A stretch of DNA of 57,997 nucleotides, taken from NCBI GenBank assembly GCA_902774685.1, contig CACYJH010000005.1, positions 1-57,997 of the forward strand, written 5' to 3'. The notes under the pieces are model-generated. The model did no database searches. It saw only the letters and a list, made by a program, of their open reading frames with translations, and was not told where the DNA came from. Source of the DNA: an uncultured Methanobrevibacter sp. Its GTDB lineage: Archaea > Methanobacteriota > Methanobacteria > Methanobacteriales > Methanobacteriaceae. Below are positions 7,846-16,324 of the stretch, one piece after another (position 1 is the stretch's first letter; each line of letters begins with the position of its first letter). A program made the translations under genes and the position numbers.

Positions 7846-8192
7846 TTGTGATATGTAAATCACACTTAATTAAAAGTAAAAAGATTCCCCAAAATATACC
7901 TATAAAAAAATTTTAGTGATAAAAGAATTAAAAGAATTTACGATTGTTTTAATTGTTTTATCAGTAAATTAATTGTTGTATCAATGTTTTATATCAAAAC
8001 ATAACAACACAGGAATTTTTTGTCGCGCAATAACCCCCTCATTGACGTGACAGCCATATCAAAAGATTCTAGTAGAAATCAATTCGAAACAGTCCCCCTC
8101 ATCTCGAAATACTAGAATGTTTTGATATTTATAAAATTAAAAGAGTTTTAAGTGAATCCTAAACACGCACTTAAAATTCTTCCCCTTTTTTT
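7846..8192 (+). ncRNA. candidate structured non-coding RNA with two C-rich hairpin loops
   Basis: Three consecutive hairpins follow the TATA box at 7817. Hairpin A (8021-8052) pairs TGTCGCGCAAT with ATTGACGTGACA, one G-U pair and one bulged A, closing loop AACCCCCTC. Hairpin B (8056-8128) has two 19-base arms that pair at 18 positions (one G-G mismatch), with an inner TTCGA/TCGAA stem and loop containing GTCCCCCTCATC. Hairpin C (8146-8176) pairs TTTTAAGTG with CACTTAAAA and is followed by CCCC and a run of seven T, like a terminator. The region has no coding frame and is locally much richer in C than its surroundings. Both large hairpins expose CCCCCTC. It does not resemble archaeal 7S RNA or RNase P RNA as far as I can judge. 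The transcribed strand is inferred from the TATA box and the T tract. Confidence 0.5.
8181..8192 (+). terminator. T tract ending the candidate RNA
   Basis: TCCCC followed by seven T directly after hairpin C (8146-8176). The arrangement is that of an intrinsic terminator on the plus strand. Confidence 0.5.
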
Positions 8193-8336
8193 AAAAATTT
8201 TATTGCATTATTTAGTACTAATTTTTATTTTTGTTTACTTTTATGTTAACTTCTACTGTTAACTATTTTACTGTTTACTATTTTACTGTTTACTATTTTA
8301 CTATTTTAGATCTTTTCTTTTTTAAAAACAGCTTTT

Positions 8337-9353
8337 TTAATTAATGAGAACATATGTTCCTAATAAAATAGCAAGTAGAATAACATTTAATACAGTAAAT
8401 ACAATCAAATATCTCATTTTAAACTCATCATGCTCTCTAATAAGAATCTTATATGAAATCAGATTTGCCATAGAAGCAATAAGAGTTCCTAAACCACCAA
8501 TATTGATTCCAATGATGATTGCCTCATAATTTGTACTGAAACCGCTTAGCAATATTGCAGAAGGAACATTTGAAATGAATTGAGATGCAATTACTCCCCA
8601 AAGAACCTCATTTCCAACAATCCAAGTCTTAAACAATTCATTGAAAAATGGAATATTCTCTAGATTGCCTATCAGGATAAACAGTGCAATGAATGTCAAA
8701 AGCAGGAAATAATCCACCCCAAGGAATACCCTTTTCAAAAAATGACTTCTATCAATTTCAATCTTTGACATAGCTGGCAGATCAATATCCTCTTTAGGAA
8801 TGAAAAATGATAATGCCACTAAAAATACTGCAGATACAATAATATAAGGCAATAGAAGCATGAAAAATGATAGGAATGGAATATGGGACACTGTATACAT
8901 TACAATATTATGTGGAGCCCCAATAGGAAGGACCATACATCCTACATTAGCTGCAATGGTTTCCAAACTAACTGTAAATATTATCAAATCAAGCCTATCA
9001 ACTTTCTTTAAAGCCAATAATGTAAATGGTACAAAAATAATCAATGAAACATCATTTGTAATGAATATTGAACTGAAAAAACAAGTAAATACCAAAAATA
9101 AAACAAGCCCACGACTATTCCTAACTTTTTTCAATAGCTTTCGAACCAATATCTCAAAAACTGACAGATTTTTTAAAATCTCCACAATTAACATGATGAT
9201 AAAAAGAAGTATAATTGTTTCCCAATTTATATAATTTAAATAATCCAAGCTTGGTTTAACAAAAAAACAAGAAACAATAGCTAAAATAAGAGATATGAAG
9301 AATATTATCTCTTTTTTAAAAAAATTAAAAATTTCATCTGTCAATTCATTCAT
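8337..9353 (-). CDS. ArsB/SLC13-like anion permease
   Basis: 338-residue membrane protein with about nine or ten hydrophobic helices. SSIFITNDVSLIIFVPFT (about 93-110) and ANVGCMVLPIGAPHN (about 135-149) match the duplicated substrate-site signatures of the CitM/ArsB/SLC13 ion transporter superfamily. Family members export arsenite or import dicarboxylates, sulfate or silicate; nothing here fixes the substrate. It is shorter than typical ArsB (about 430), lacking roughly two helices' worth at the ends, yet it has a clean start and stop. It stands alone on the minus strand, downstream of no operon partner, with an AT-rich 5' region. Confidence 0.82.
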   Translation of the reverse strand: MNELTDEIFNFFKKEIIFFISLILAIVSCFFVKPSLDYLNYINWETIILLFIIMLIVEILKNLSVFEILVRKLLKKVRNSRGLVLFLVFTCFFSSIFITNDVSLIIFVPFTLLALKKVDRLDLIIFTVSLETIAANVGCMVLPIGAPHNIVMYTVSHIPFLSFFMLLLPYIIVSAVFLVALSFFIPKEDIDLPAMSKIEIDRSHFLKRVFLGVDYFLLLTFIALFILIGNLENIPFFNELFKTWIVGNEVLWGVIASQFISNVPSAILLSGFSTNYEAIIIGINIGGLGTLIASMANLISYKILIREHDEFKMRYLIVFTVLNVILLAILLGTYVLIN

Positions 9354-9511
9354 AATAATATTTTAGTGAATGTATTATAATAATTTATTTAAAAAAGAGG
9401 ATTAATAGAAGTGAAGAAAAGAATATAAAAATTTATAATTTATCATTAACAGAGTTAAATATTAAATACTGAATATTTTCAATTTTTATTATAAATATTA
9501 AGAGGAAGACT

Positions 9512-12500
9512 ATGAAAAATAACAGAAATATTTGCATACTGTTAATATTTCTTGTATTTATGATTACAATATCAGCAGCTAGTGCTGCAGAAGATGTTAC
9601 AAGTGATTTAAGCAGTATGGAGGATAATGAAGAAATCATTTTAGAAGAAAGTCTAAATGATGAAATTATTCTAAATGATGATGAGAATCTTGTTTTAGAA
9701 GAAAATAATGTAAATAAAGATTCTATTTCAAAGGATAGTGGTGAAGAGGAAATACTATCTGAAACTACAGGAACATTTACAGATTTGGAAAATGACATTA
9801 ACGGAAATAACGATACAGAGATTAGTTTAAATAAAAATTATGTCTTTAATCCAGATCCCGATTCAGCCTTCGTAGAAGGAATAATTATTAAACGTGCAGC
9901 GACCATTGAAGGTAATGGAATAACAATAGATGGAAACCATTTATCACGTATTCTTCAAGTAAGCGGAGAAAATGTGACAATCCGCAACATCAATTTTGTT
10001 AATGGTGAAACCGATGAATATAGTGGTGGAGCTATATTATGGCAAGGAAAATATGGGTCCCTCTCTAACTGCGGTTTCATAAATAATACTGCTCTTGTAG
10101 GGGGAGCGCTTATGATGATGGCGGCAAATACGACTGTTTCCAACTGTACCTTCATAAATAACTATGCAATTTCTCAAAATACCAGAGCAGGTGGAGCCAT
10201 TTATTGGTATTCTGATAATGCCACTATAAACAACTGTACTTTCAAGGACAATAGTGGAAAACTTGGAGGGGCTATTCATATGTATTATAGTTCAGGAACC
10301 ATTTCTGATTCTGTTTTTATAAACAATACTGCAAAACAGGGTGGAGGAGCTATCTATACTGAAGAGATTGATGGTGCCATTTACGGATTTGGAAGTCATA
10401 ATTATCTTAATATCAAAAACTGCACTTTTGAAGATAACCATGCAGAAATGGATGGTGGAGCCATAAATTTATATGGCAGTGCCAACTGTACTGTATCCGA
10501 CTGTAATTTTGTAAACAATACCGCAGATGACGGTGGAGCTTTCGATGCAGACGGATTAATGAACAATACCGTATCCAACTGTAACTTCACAAACAATAAA
10601 GCAGGATATAATGGAGGAGCAATATTCTGGATTAGTGCAAATGGTTCCGTATCCAACTGTAACTTCACAGACAACGAGGCAGAAAATGGTGGAGCAATCT
10701 TTTGGTACCTAAATGATGGATCAATTACCGGCTCTAACTTCATAAACAACACTGCAAATTATGGTGGAGCTATTGGTGGAAAAGGAAACGTAGCAAACTC
10801 TAATTTCGTAGAAAACAAAGCAAGTCATGGTGGAGCGATGGATGGCGGAACTGCTACAAACTGTACATTCGTAAAGAACAATGCAGATTCTGCCGGCGGA
10901 GCAATCAATGAAGGAAATGCAATAAACTCCAACTTCACAGAGAACAATGCAGGATCTACAGGTGGAGCAATCAATGAAGGAAATGCAATAAACTGTAATT
11001 TCATAAACAACACTGCAAATTATGGTGGAGCTATGAACGATGGAAATGCGATAAGCTCCAACTTCACAGACAATAAGGCATATGAAAATGGTGAAGAGCC
11101 AGCTCCTGGTGAAACCAAAAGTGATGCAATGCTTGAAGGTATTGCAGTAAATTGTATTTTCATCAACAACGAATATCGTGAAACAGAAGTCTATTCTAGT
11201 GCAAGCTTAGTTACTTCAGATTATACTTCCACATATGATTCAGGCGAAACATTAGAGATAAAATTAGTTACCCCAGATAATCATCCATTAGATGGCATTC
11301 AAGCAAAAATCACTGTTTATCAAGGTAGTGAAAAGATCGGAACCTATTATGCTCCAACAGGAGAAGGATGGGAAGTCAGCTTAAGCCCTGGTGACTACAT
11401 AGCTTTCATATACATTGAAGAATTGCCTGAAGTGGTTGGGGTTGCAGCCGAATTAAAAATAACTAAAGCTTCAACTGAAATCTCTACATATGATGCTAGT
11501 TTTGAATTTAATGCAAGCAGACAATTTGTATCTGTTATCTTAAGAGATGGAAACGGCAAGACAATTAAATTCGCTCCAGTAACTATACAAATTGATGATA
11601 AGAACTCTACCACAATTACCGATCAAAATGGAGAAATAAGAGTATCCGCTAGAAATCTAGGTATAGGCCCACACACTTTGACAGTTACATTTGATGAAAA
11701 CGAAAATTACACTGGATCAACAAACTCTTCAATAATGACTGTCATTCCATCCAGAACAATGATTGAATGTGAAGACTATGTCGGAGAATATGGCAGTGCC
11801 GATGAAATAGTCATCACATTATATGATAGCGAAGCGAAGGTAATCAAAGGAGCAAAACTAACTGTTGATATAGATGGTCCAAAAATCTACACAACTGACA
11901 ATAAAGGGCAAATAAAAGTACCGGTCAACGAATTGAAAGCAGGGTCATACAAAGCGCTTATCCTATTTGAAGGAAATGAAAACTATTCATTATCCTATCA
12001 AAAACTTAGTGTAGATATCACTAAAGTCACAAGTCAAATAATATATGAAAACATGACTACAACTGCAGTTGACATGGATACTGACGGTAGAGTCGGAAAA
12101 AATTTCACCATTACCCTTAAAGACAGCAAAGGAAATGCTTTAGCAAATAAAGCTGTGCAAATTGGATTTAATGGTAAAGTATATGATAGAGTAACCGACA
12201 AAGATGGTAAGGCAAACTTGCAAATCAACCTAAAGAATGCAGGAACCTACACATTTGCAATATGCTTCTTAGGTGATGAAAACTACAATGGATCATTTGA
12301 TGTTGCTAAGATTCTTGTAAACAAGCAAAAAGGAAGTTTAACAGTTCCTAACAAATCATACTCTGCAAGCGCTAAAACAAAAACTATCACTGCAACCTTC
12401 AAGTCCGCAAGCGGAAAACCTGTAGCAAAGAAAAAGATTACATTTACCGTAAACGGCAAAACATACTCAGCTACAACCGATGCAAAAGGAGTTGCAAAAG

Positions 12501-12607
12501 TGAACGTAAGCTTAAGCAAAAAAGGAACATACAGTTTCACTGCTAAGTTTGCTGGAAACAACATGTATGCAGCAATCACAAAAACTGCAAAGCTTACCAT
12601 AAAATAA
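9512..12607 (+). CDS. adhesin-like secreted protein: beta-helix plus Ig-like repeats
   Basis: 1031 residues. A Sec signal peptide (KNNRNICILLIFLVFMITIS, cleavage near ASA/AE around residue 25) is followed by an acidic linker rich in D, E and S. Residues about 88-550 are a right-handed parallel beta-helix built from polymorphic units of the type 'NCTFINNTA..GGAI'. Residues about 555-1031 hold four or five Ig-like (Big/CARDB-type) modules, each ending with a YSATTDAKGVAKV-like strand. This is the architecture of Methanobrevibacter adhesin-like proteins thought to bind partner cells or plant and host glycans. No membrane anchor is visible at the C-terminus, so retention is probably through the cell wall. 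A GAGGAAG Shine-Dalgarno precedes the ATG. Confidence 0.93.
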   Translation: MKNNRNICILLIFLVFMITISAASAAEDVTSDLSSMEDNEEIILEESLNDEIILNDDENLVLEENNVNKDSISKDSGEEEILSETTGTFTDLENDINGNNDTEISLNKNYVFNPDPDSAFVEGIIIKRAATIEGNGITIDGNHLSRILQVSGENVTIRNINFVNGETDEYSGGAILWQGKYGSLSNCGFINNTALVGGALMMMAANTTVSNCTFINNYAISQNTRAGGAIYWYSDNATINNCTFKDNSGKLGGAIHMYYSSGTISDSVFINNTAKQGGGAIYTEEIDGAIYGFGSHNYLNIKNCTFEDNHAEMDGGAINLYGSANCTVSDCNFVNNTADDGGAFDADGLMNNTVSNCNFTNNKAGYNGGAIFWISANGSVSNCNFTDNEAENGGAIFWYLNDGSITGSNFINNTANYGGAIGGKGNVANSNFVENKASHGGAMDGGTATNCTFVKNNADSAGGAINEGNAINSNFTENNAGSTGGAINEGNAINCNFINNTANYGGAMNDGNAISSNFTDNKAYENGEEPAPGETKSDAMLEGIAVNCIFINNEYRETEVYSSASLVTSDYTSTYDSGETLEIKLVTPDNHPLDGIQAKITVYQGSEKIGTYYAPTGEGWEVSLSPGDYIAFIYIEELPEVVGVAAELKITKASTEISTYDASFEFNASRQFVSVILRDGNGKTIKFAPVTIQIDDKNSTTITDQNGEIRVSARNLGIGPHTLTVTFDENENYTGSTNSSIMTVIPSRTMIECEDYVGEYGSADEIVITLYDSEAKVIKGAKLTVDIDGPKIYTTDNKGQIKVPVNELKAGSYKALILFEGNENYSLSYQKLSVDITKVTSQIIYENMTTTAVDMDTDGRVGKNFTITLKDSKGNALANKAVQIGFNGKVYDRVTDKDGKANLQINLKNAGTYTFAICFLGDENYNGSFDVAKILVNKQKGSLTVPNKSYSASAKTKTITATFKSASGKPVAKKKITFTVNGKTYSATTDAKGVAKVNVSLSKKGTYSFTAKFAGNNMYAAITKTAKLTIK

Positions 12608-12643
12608 GAATAAAATAAATAAAAAATAGAATTTAAAATTTTT

Positions 12644-12680
12644 AAGAATAGTCAAAAGACTATTCTTTATTACTTTTTTT
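12644..12680 (+). terminator. terminator of the 1031-residue adhesin gene
   Basis: A perfect 10-bp stem, AAGAATAGTC with GACTATTCTT around an AAAA loop (12644-12667), followed by a T-rich run ending in seven T at 12680. Confidence 0.75.
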
Positions 12681-12785
12681 AAAAAATAATTTTACTTCAA
12701 TTTATATCGTTTGAAAAAAAAAGATATGAAAAGGTATGATTTTAAAAATATGCCTTTAAAAAATATACCCTTTTACTATTTTTAA

Positions 12786-14177
12786 TTAGGTTGGTCTATC
12801 TGTATTGAATTTGTCTTTGGATCTTACACCGACCAATGAAGCAAATATCGCGAGGATACAAGCAACTGTACAGATACCACAAATGATTTGAGATGCTTGA
12901 ACGACCATGCCAGCATATTTGGTTGCAAGTGGCAAGCTTCCCATGACCCATGCAAATACAAGAGTGAGAAGACCTAAACTCATGGTCTGACCAATTGTTC
13001 TCATGGTTGCTTGAGATGCGGAAGCTGTTGGAGCATCTTTTGGTGGAACTGAACTCATGATTGCATTCATGTTTGGGCTTGAGAATAGTCCCATACCGAT
13101 ACCCTGCAAGATCATAGCAATAATGACAAGGTAAAGCGGGGTGTCGCCATTCAGGAATGTGAGAATCAAAAGAGCCACAGTTGCAATTCCCATACCAATA
13201 GCTGCCAATTTCTGTGGGTGTATCCTATCTGAAAGCTTACCTGCATTAGGTGCCATAATCGCCATGATGATTGGTGTGATGATTAGAATCATACCTGCCA
13301 TCTGTGCATTCCATCCTCTAACGTATTGGAAATGGTAATTTAAAATGGTTGTAACTACCATAACCGCAATGTAACTGCATAAAGCTGCAACATTAGATGA
13401 AGTGAACTTCTTGTTCTTAAATAGATTCATATTGAATACAGGAGATTTCTGTCTAAGTTCATAAGCTCCAAATATCACAAGGATAATAAGTCCTGCAATA
13501 GTTAATAAAAGACCATTTGTTGTGGCTAATGTTGTAAATCCATAAATGAATAATAGGATACCTATTCCATATAAGATAGAACCTACTGTATCAATTTTGT
13601 CATTTTCATAGGTTTTCCACTCATCTGTAATTTTCCAAATCATAAGGGCAATACAAAGCACTAGGAATGGAATTACAAAGTAGAACATAGATCTCCAGCC
13701 TAAGTTGTGCACCAAGAATCCGCATATAACTGGAGACAATGAAGTTGCCAAGTAAACACCAGTTACTGTAAATCCTAAAGCCTTACCTCTGTTTTGAGGC
13801 TTGACAGCTTGCACCACCATTGCCATAGCAGATACATTCAAGAATGCTACACCTGCACCTTGAAGCATACGGAAAATCATGAAAGATTCTGTTGAGAATG
13901 AAAGCACTGCACCTATTGAAGCGAATAAATAGAGCAATACCCCTCCAAGCAAAGATTTTTTAACACCAAACTTACCTGATATCTGTCCTGCAGGAACTGT
14001 GAATACAGCAACCACAAGGAAAAATATGGTAGGAACCCAATTTTGAATAACATTATTCATTGCAAATTCCTGTGCAATAGCTGGTACCCCTATAATAATC
14101 CCATTGGATAGGAATACTGCAAAAAATGAAGTAATGAATGATACCGCTATTACAACAGTTTCTAAATCAAATTTCAT
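12786..14177 (-). CDS. MFS drug/solute exporter, DHA2 (EmrB/QacA)-like, copy 2
   Basis: 463 residues with about fourteen predicted transmembrane helices, as in the DHA2 branch of the major facilitator superfamily. Motif A-like GQISGKFGVKKSLLGG lies between TM2 and TM3. Motif C-like RGKALGFTVTGVYLATSLSP (with RMLQGAG before it) lies around TM4-TM5, as in H+-coupled antiporters. The neighbour at 14287-15675 is a close paralogue with nearly the same sequence through most helices, so the pair arose by tandem duplication. Both lie downstream of a marR gene on the same strand. Drug, bile-salt or metabolite efflux under MarR control is the likely role; substrate unknown. Confidence 0.88.
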   Translation of the reverse strand: MKFDLETVVIAVSFITSFFAVFLSNGIIIGVPAIAQEFAMNNVIQNWVPTIFFLVVAVFTVPAGQISGKFGVKKSLLGGVLLYLFASIGAVLSFSTESFMIFRMLQGAGVAFLNVSAMAMVVQAVKPQNRGKALGFTVTGVYLATSLSPVICGFLVHNLGWRSMFYFVIPFLVLCIALMIWKITDEWKTYENDKIDTVGSILYGIGILLFIYGFTTLATTNGLLLTIAGLIILVIFGAYELRQKSPVFNMNLFKNKKFTSSNVAALCSYIAVMVVTTILNYHFQYVRGWNAQMAGMILIITPIIMAIMAPNAGKLSDRIHPQKLAAIGMGIATVALLILTFLNGDTPLYLVIIAMILQGIGMGLFSSPNMNAIMSSVPPKDAPTASASQATMRTIGQTMSLGLLTLVFAWVMGSLPLATKYAGMVVQASQIICGICTVACILAIFASLVGVRSKDKFNTDRPT

Positions 14178-14286
14178 AACAATCCCTCTTTTATAAAAAA
14201 TTCATAAATTTAAATTAAAATTGAAATATCTCTAAATCGAATTTTATTTTTCACCTTTAAAACATTTTAAATAAGAATAAATAAAT

Positions 14287-15675
14287 TTAACTTGCATTTG
14301 TATTGAATTCATCTTTAGATTTTATCCCTACAAGTGATGCGAATATTGCAACTATACAAATGACTGTACAAATTATACAAACTATTTGAGATGCCTGTAC
14401 AACCATACCTGCATATTGGGAAGACAACTTCAGGCTTCCCATAATCCAAGCGAATACAAGGGTAAGAAGTCCTAAACTCATGGTCTGACCAATTGTCCTC
14501 ATTGCAGATTGTGCTGCAGATGCATTTGGAGTTTCATTTGGAGGTACAGAACTCATGATTGCATTTGTATTTGGAGTTGTGAACATTCCCATACCTATAC
14601 CCTGGAAGATCATTGCAAGGACAATGAGCCAAATTGGAGTGTTTGCATCTAGGAATATTAAAATCAAAAGGGCCAATGTTGCAATTGTCATTCCAATAGC
14701 TGCCAATTTTTGAGGATGAATCCTATCAGAGAGCTTTCCTGAATTAGGAGCCATTATTGCCATAATGATTGGAGTGACTATTAGAATAAGCCCAGCCATT
14801 TGAGCATTCCATCCTCTGACATATTGGAAATGATAATTCAATATTGTGGTAAGTGATGCTATTGCAAGATAACTGCATAATGCTGCAACATTAGATGAAG
14901 TGAACTTCATGTTCTTAAATAATCTCATGTTGAATGCAGGAGTGCTGACTCTGGTTTCATAATATGCAAAGACAAGAAGCAAAATGAAACCTATTGCAAC
15001 GCTAAGCTTACCAAATGTGGTCATCAAGCTTGTAAATCCATAAATGAAGAGCAAAATTCCTATTCCATAAATGAGATAACCTATACTGTCAATCTTATCA
15101 TTCTCATATGTTTTCCAATCTCCAGGAATCTTTAAAATCATAAGTGCAATACAAACAAGGAAGAACGGTATTGTAAAGTAAAACATTGCCCTCCAGCCAA
15201 AGTTATAAACCAAAAATCCGCATATTACAGGAGACAGGGACCCTGCCAAATAAACACCAGTTACTGTAAATCCTAAAGCCTTACCTCTGTTTTGAGGCTT
15301 GATTGCCTGTACAACCATAGCCATGGAAGCAACATTTGAAAATGCCCCACCGATTCCTTGGATCACTCTGAAAAATAAGAATGACTCAGCAGAGAATGAC
15401 AAGCATGCTCCTATTGAACCGACAAGGAAAATCAATACCCCTACTACCAAGGACCTCTTAACACCAAACTTACCGGACAATTGTCCTGCAGGAAGAGTGA
15501 ATATGGCTACAACAAGCAAAGCGATTGTGATAATCCAATTTTGAACAACATTGTTCATTCCAAACTCACTTGCTATTGATGGAACCCCTATGACTATACC
15601 TGCAGCTAAAAACACAGCAAAGAATGATGTGAGAAAGGATACAAGCACTACAGAGGTTTCTGAATCAAATTTCAT
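14287..15675 (-). CDS. MFS drug/solute exporter, DHA2 (EmrB/QacA)-like, copy 1
   Basis: 462 residues, about fourteen transmembrane helices, with motif A-like GQLSGKFGVKRSLVVG and motif C-like RGKALGFTVTGVYLAGSLSP. It is the first of two tandem paralogous exporter genes. The MarR-type regulator lies 53 bases upstream, and a 109-base gap separates it from the second copy. Divergence between the copies is concentrated in the central cytoplasmic loop (about 195-235) and the C-terminal tail, while helices lining the pore are almost identical. This fits either shared substrate with gene dosage or slightly shifted specificity. Confidence 0.88.
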   Translation of the reverse strand: MKFDSETSVVLVSFLTSFFAVFLAAGIVIGVPSIASEFGMNNVVQNWIITIALLVVAIFTLPAGQLSGKFGVKRSLVVGVLIFLVGSIGACLSFSAESFLFFRVIQGIGGAFSNVASMAMVVQAIKPQNRGKALGFTVTGVYLAGSLSPVICGFLVYNFGWRAMFYFTIPFFLVCIALMILKIPGDWKTYENDKIDSIGYLIYGIGILLFIYGFTSLMTTFGKLSVAIGFILLLVFAYYETRVSTPAFNMRLFKNMKFTSSNVAALCSYLAIASLTTILNYHFQYVRGWNAQMAGLILIVTPIIMAIMAPNSGKLSDRIHPQKLAAIGMTIATLALLILIFLDANTPIWLIVLAMIFQGIGMGMFTTPNTNAIMSSVPPNETPNASAAQSAMRTIGQTMSLGLLTLVFAWIMGSLKLSSQYAGMVVQASQIVCIICTVICIVAIFASLVGIKSKDEFNTNAS

Positions 15676-15728
15676 ATTATCCCTTTTTTATAAACATGAT
15701 TAATGCCAAATCTGCATGAAAGTTAAAA

Positions 15729-16178
15729 TTACAATTCTTCAACTAATTTCATGCCATTGATAGCTATTTCCTTAATTCTTTCAATAAATTCTCGATCTTC
15801 TTCTGTTATTCCCACTTCCTTTTCCCAATCCTTAGAGATTTGTCTAACCTTAGGAACCAGTTCATCCCCCTTTGAAGTGGTCTTTAACATGTATTTTCTT
15901 CTATTGTCTGGATTGACTTCCCTTTTGATGAATCCATCATCCTCTAATTTCTTCAAGGATTTGGCAATGTTTCCCTTGCTTTGACCTGACATTATCACCA
16001 GATCATCCTGTGAAATGCAAGGGTTATCATAAATCATCATGATGTATCTTACCTCGTGGCCTAAGTCAAATTCAGCAATCTTAGACTTCAAGTATTTGAA
16101 ATGATTTTTAGATAGATTATGAATCCATGCTATTAAAGGAGAGCTATCCATTATTTCTTGAAAGCTTTCACTTTCCAT
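15729..16178 (-). CDS. MarR-family transcriptional regulator
   Basis: 149 residues. The winged helix-turn-helix is visible as PCISQDDLVIMSGQSKGNIA then KSLKKLEDDGFIKREVNPDN, with RRKYMLKTTSKG as the wing and dimerisation helices at both ends. It is the promoter-proximal gene of a unit with two MFS exporters, the common arrangement in which a MarR protein represses its own efflux operon and releases DNA on binding a small phenolic ligand. A Shine-Dalgarno AGGTGA precedes the ATG. A TGTTTCA/TGAAACA palindrome sits next to its TATA box and is the likely operator. Confidence 0.92.
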   Translation of the reverse strand: MESESFQEIMDSSPLIAWIHNLSKNHFKYLKSKIAEFDLGHEVRYIMMIYDNPCISQDDLVIMSGQSKGNIAKSLKKLEDDGFIKREVNPDNRRKYMLKTTSKGDELVPKVRQISKDWEKEVGITEEDREFIERIKEIAINGMKLVEEL

Positions 16179-16232
16179 TATTTCACCTACTTTAAAAATT
16201 TAACAAGTAATCACTTTCAATATTATATTGCC

Positions 16233-16240
16233 TTTTATAT
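16233..16240 (-). promoter_or_regulatory. TATA box of the marR-MFS unit
   Basis: On the minus strand ATATAAAA, about 55 bases upstream of the marR ATG, with the palindromic operator candidate directly upstream of it. Confidence 0.6.
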
Positions 16241-16248
16241 ATTATAAA

Positions 16249-16279
16249 TGTTTCATTTGAAACAGTTAAAAATGAAACA
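16249..16279. promoter_or_regulatory. probable MarR operator
   Basis: TGTTTCA-TT-TGAAACA (16249-16264) is a perfect inverted repeat with 7-bp arms, and a further half-site TGAAACA occurs at 16273-16279. The 16-bp length is typical for MarR dimers. It abuts the TATA box of marR, where binding would hinder TFB. Confidence 0.65.
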
Positions 16280-16293
16280 ATTAAAAAATTTAA

Positions 16294-16324
16294 AAAAAAA
16301 TAAGATTGATTTAAAAATCAATCT
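16294..16324 (-). terminator. terminator at the hsdM stop codon
   Basis: AGATTGATTT and AAATCAATCT form a perfect 10-bp stem with a 2-base loop (16303-16324). The stem includes the last codons and stop of hsdM. On the minus strand it is followed by a run of nine T. Confidence 0.75.

Noticed and set aside
8021..8176. RNase P RNA or signal recognition particle RNA
   Set aside because: Too AT-rich and without the conserved cores of these RNAs as far as I can recognise them.
7573..8336. Insertion sequence or mobile-element remnant in the large gap
   Set aside because: No transposase fragment in any frame and no terminal inverted repeats at the ends with target duplication; the internal inverted repeats are better explained as RNA stems.
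10060..11060. Regularly spaced repeated DNA resembling a repeat array
   Set aside because: These are degenerate beta-helix coding units (NCNFTNNKA-GGAI type), not identical repeats with unique spacers, so not CRISPR.
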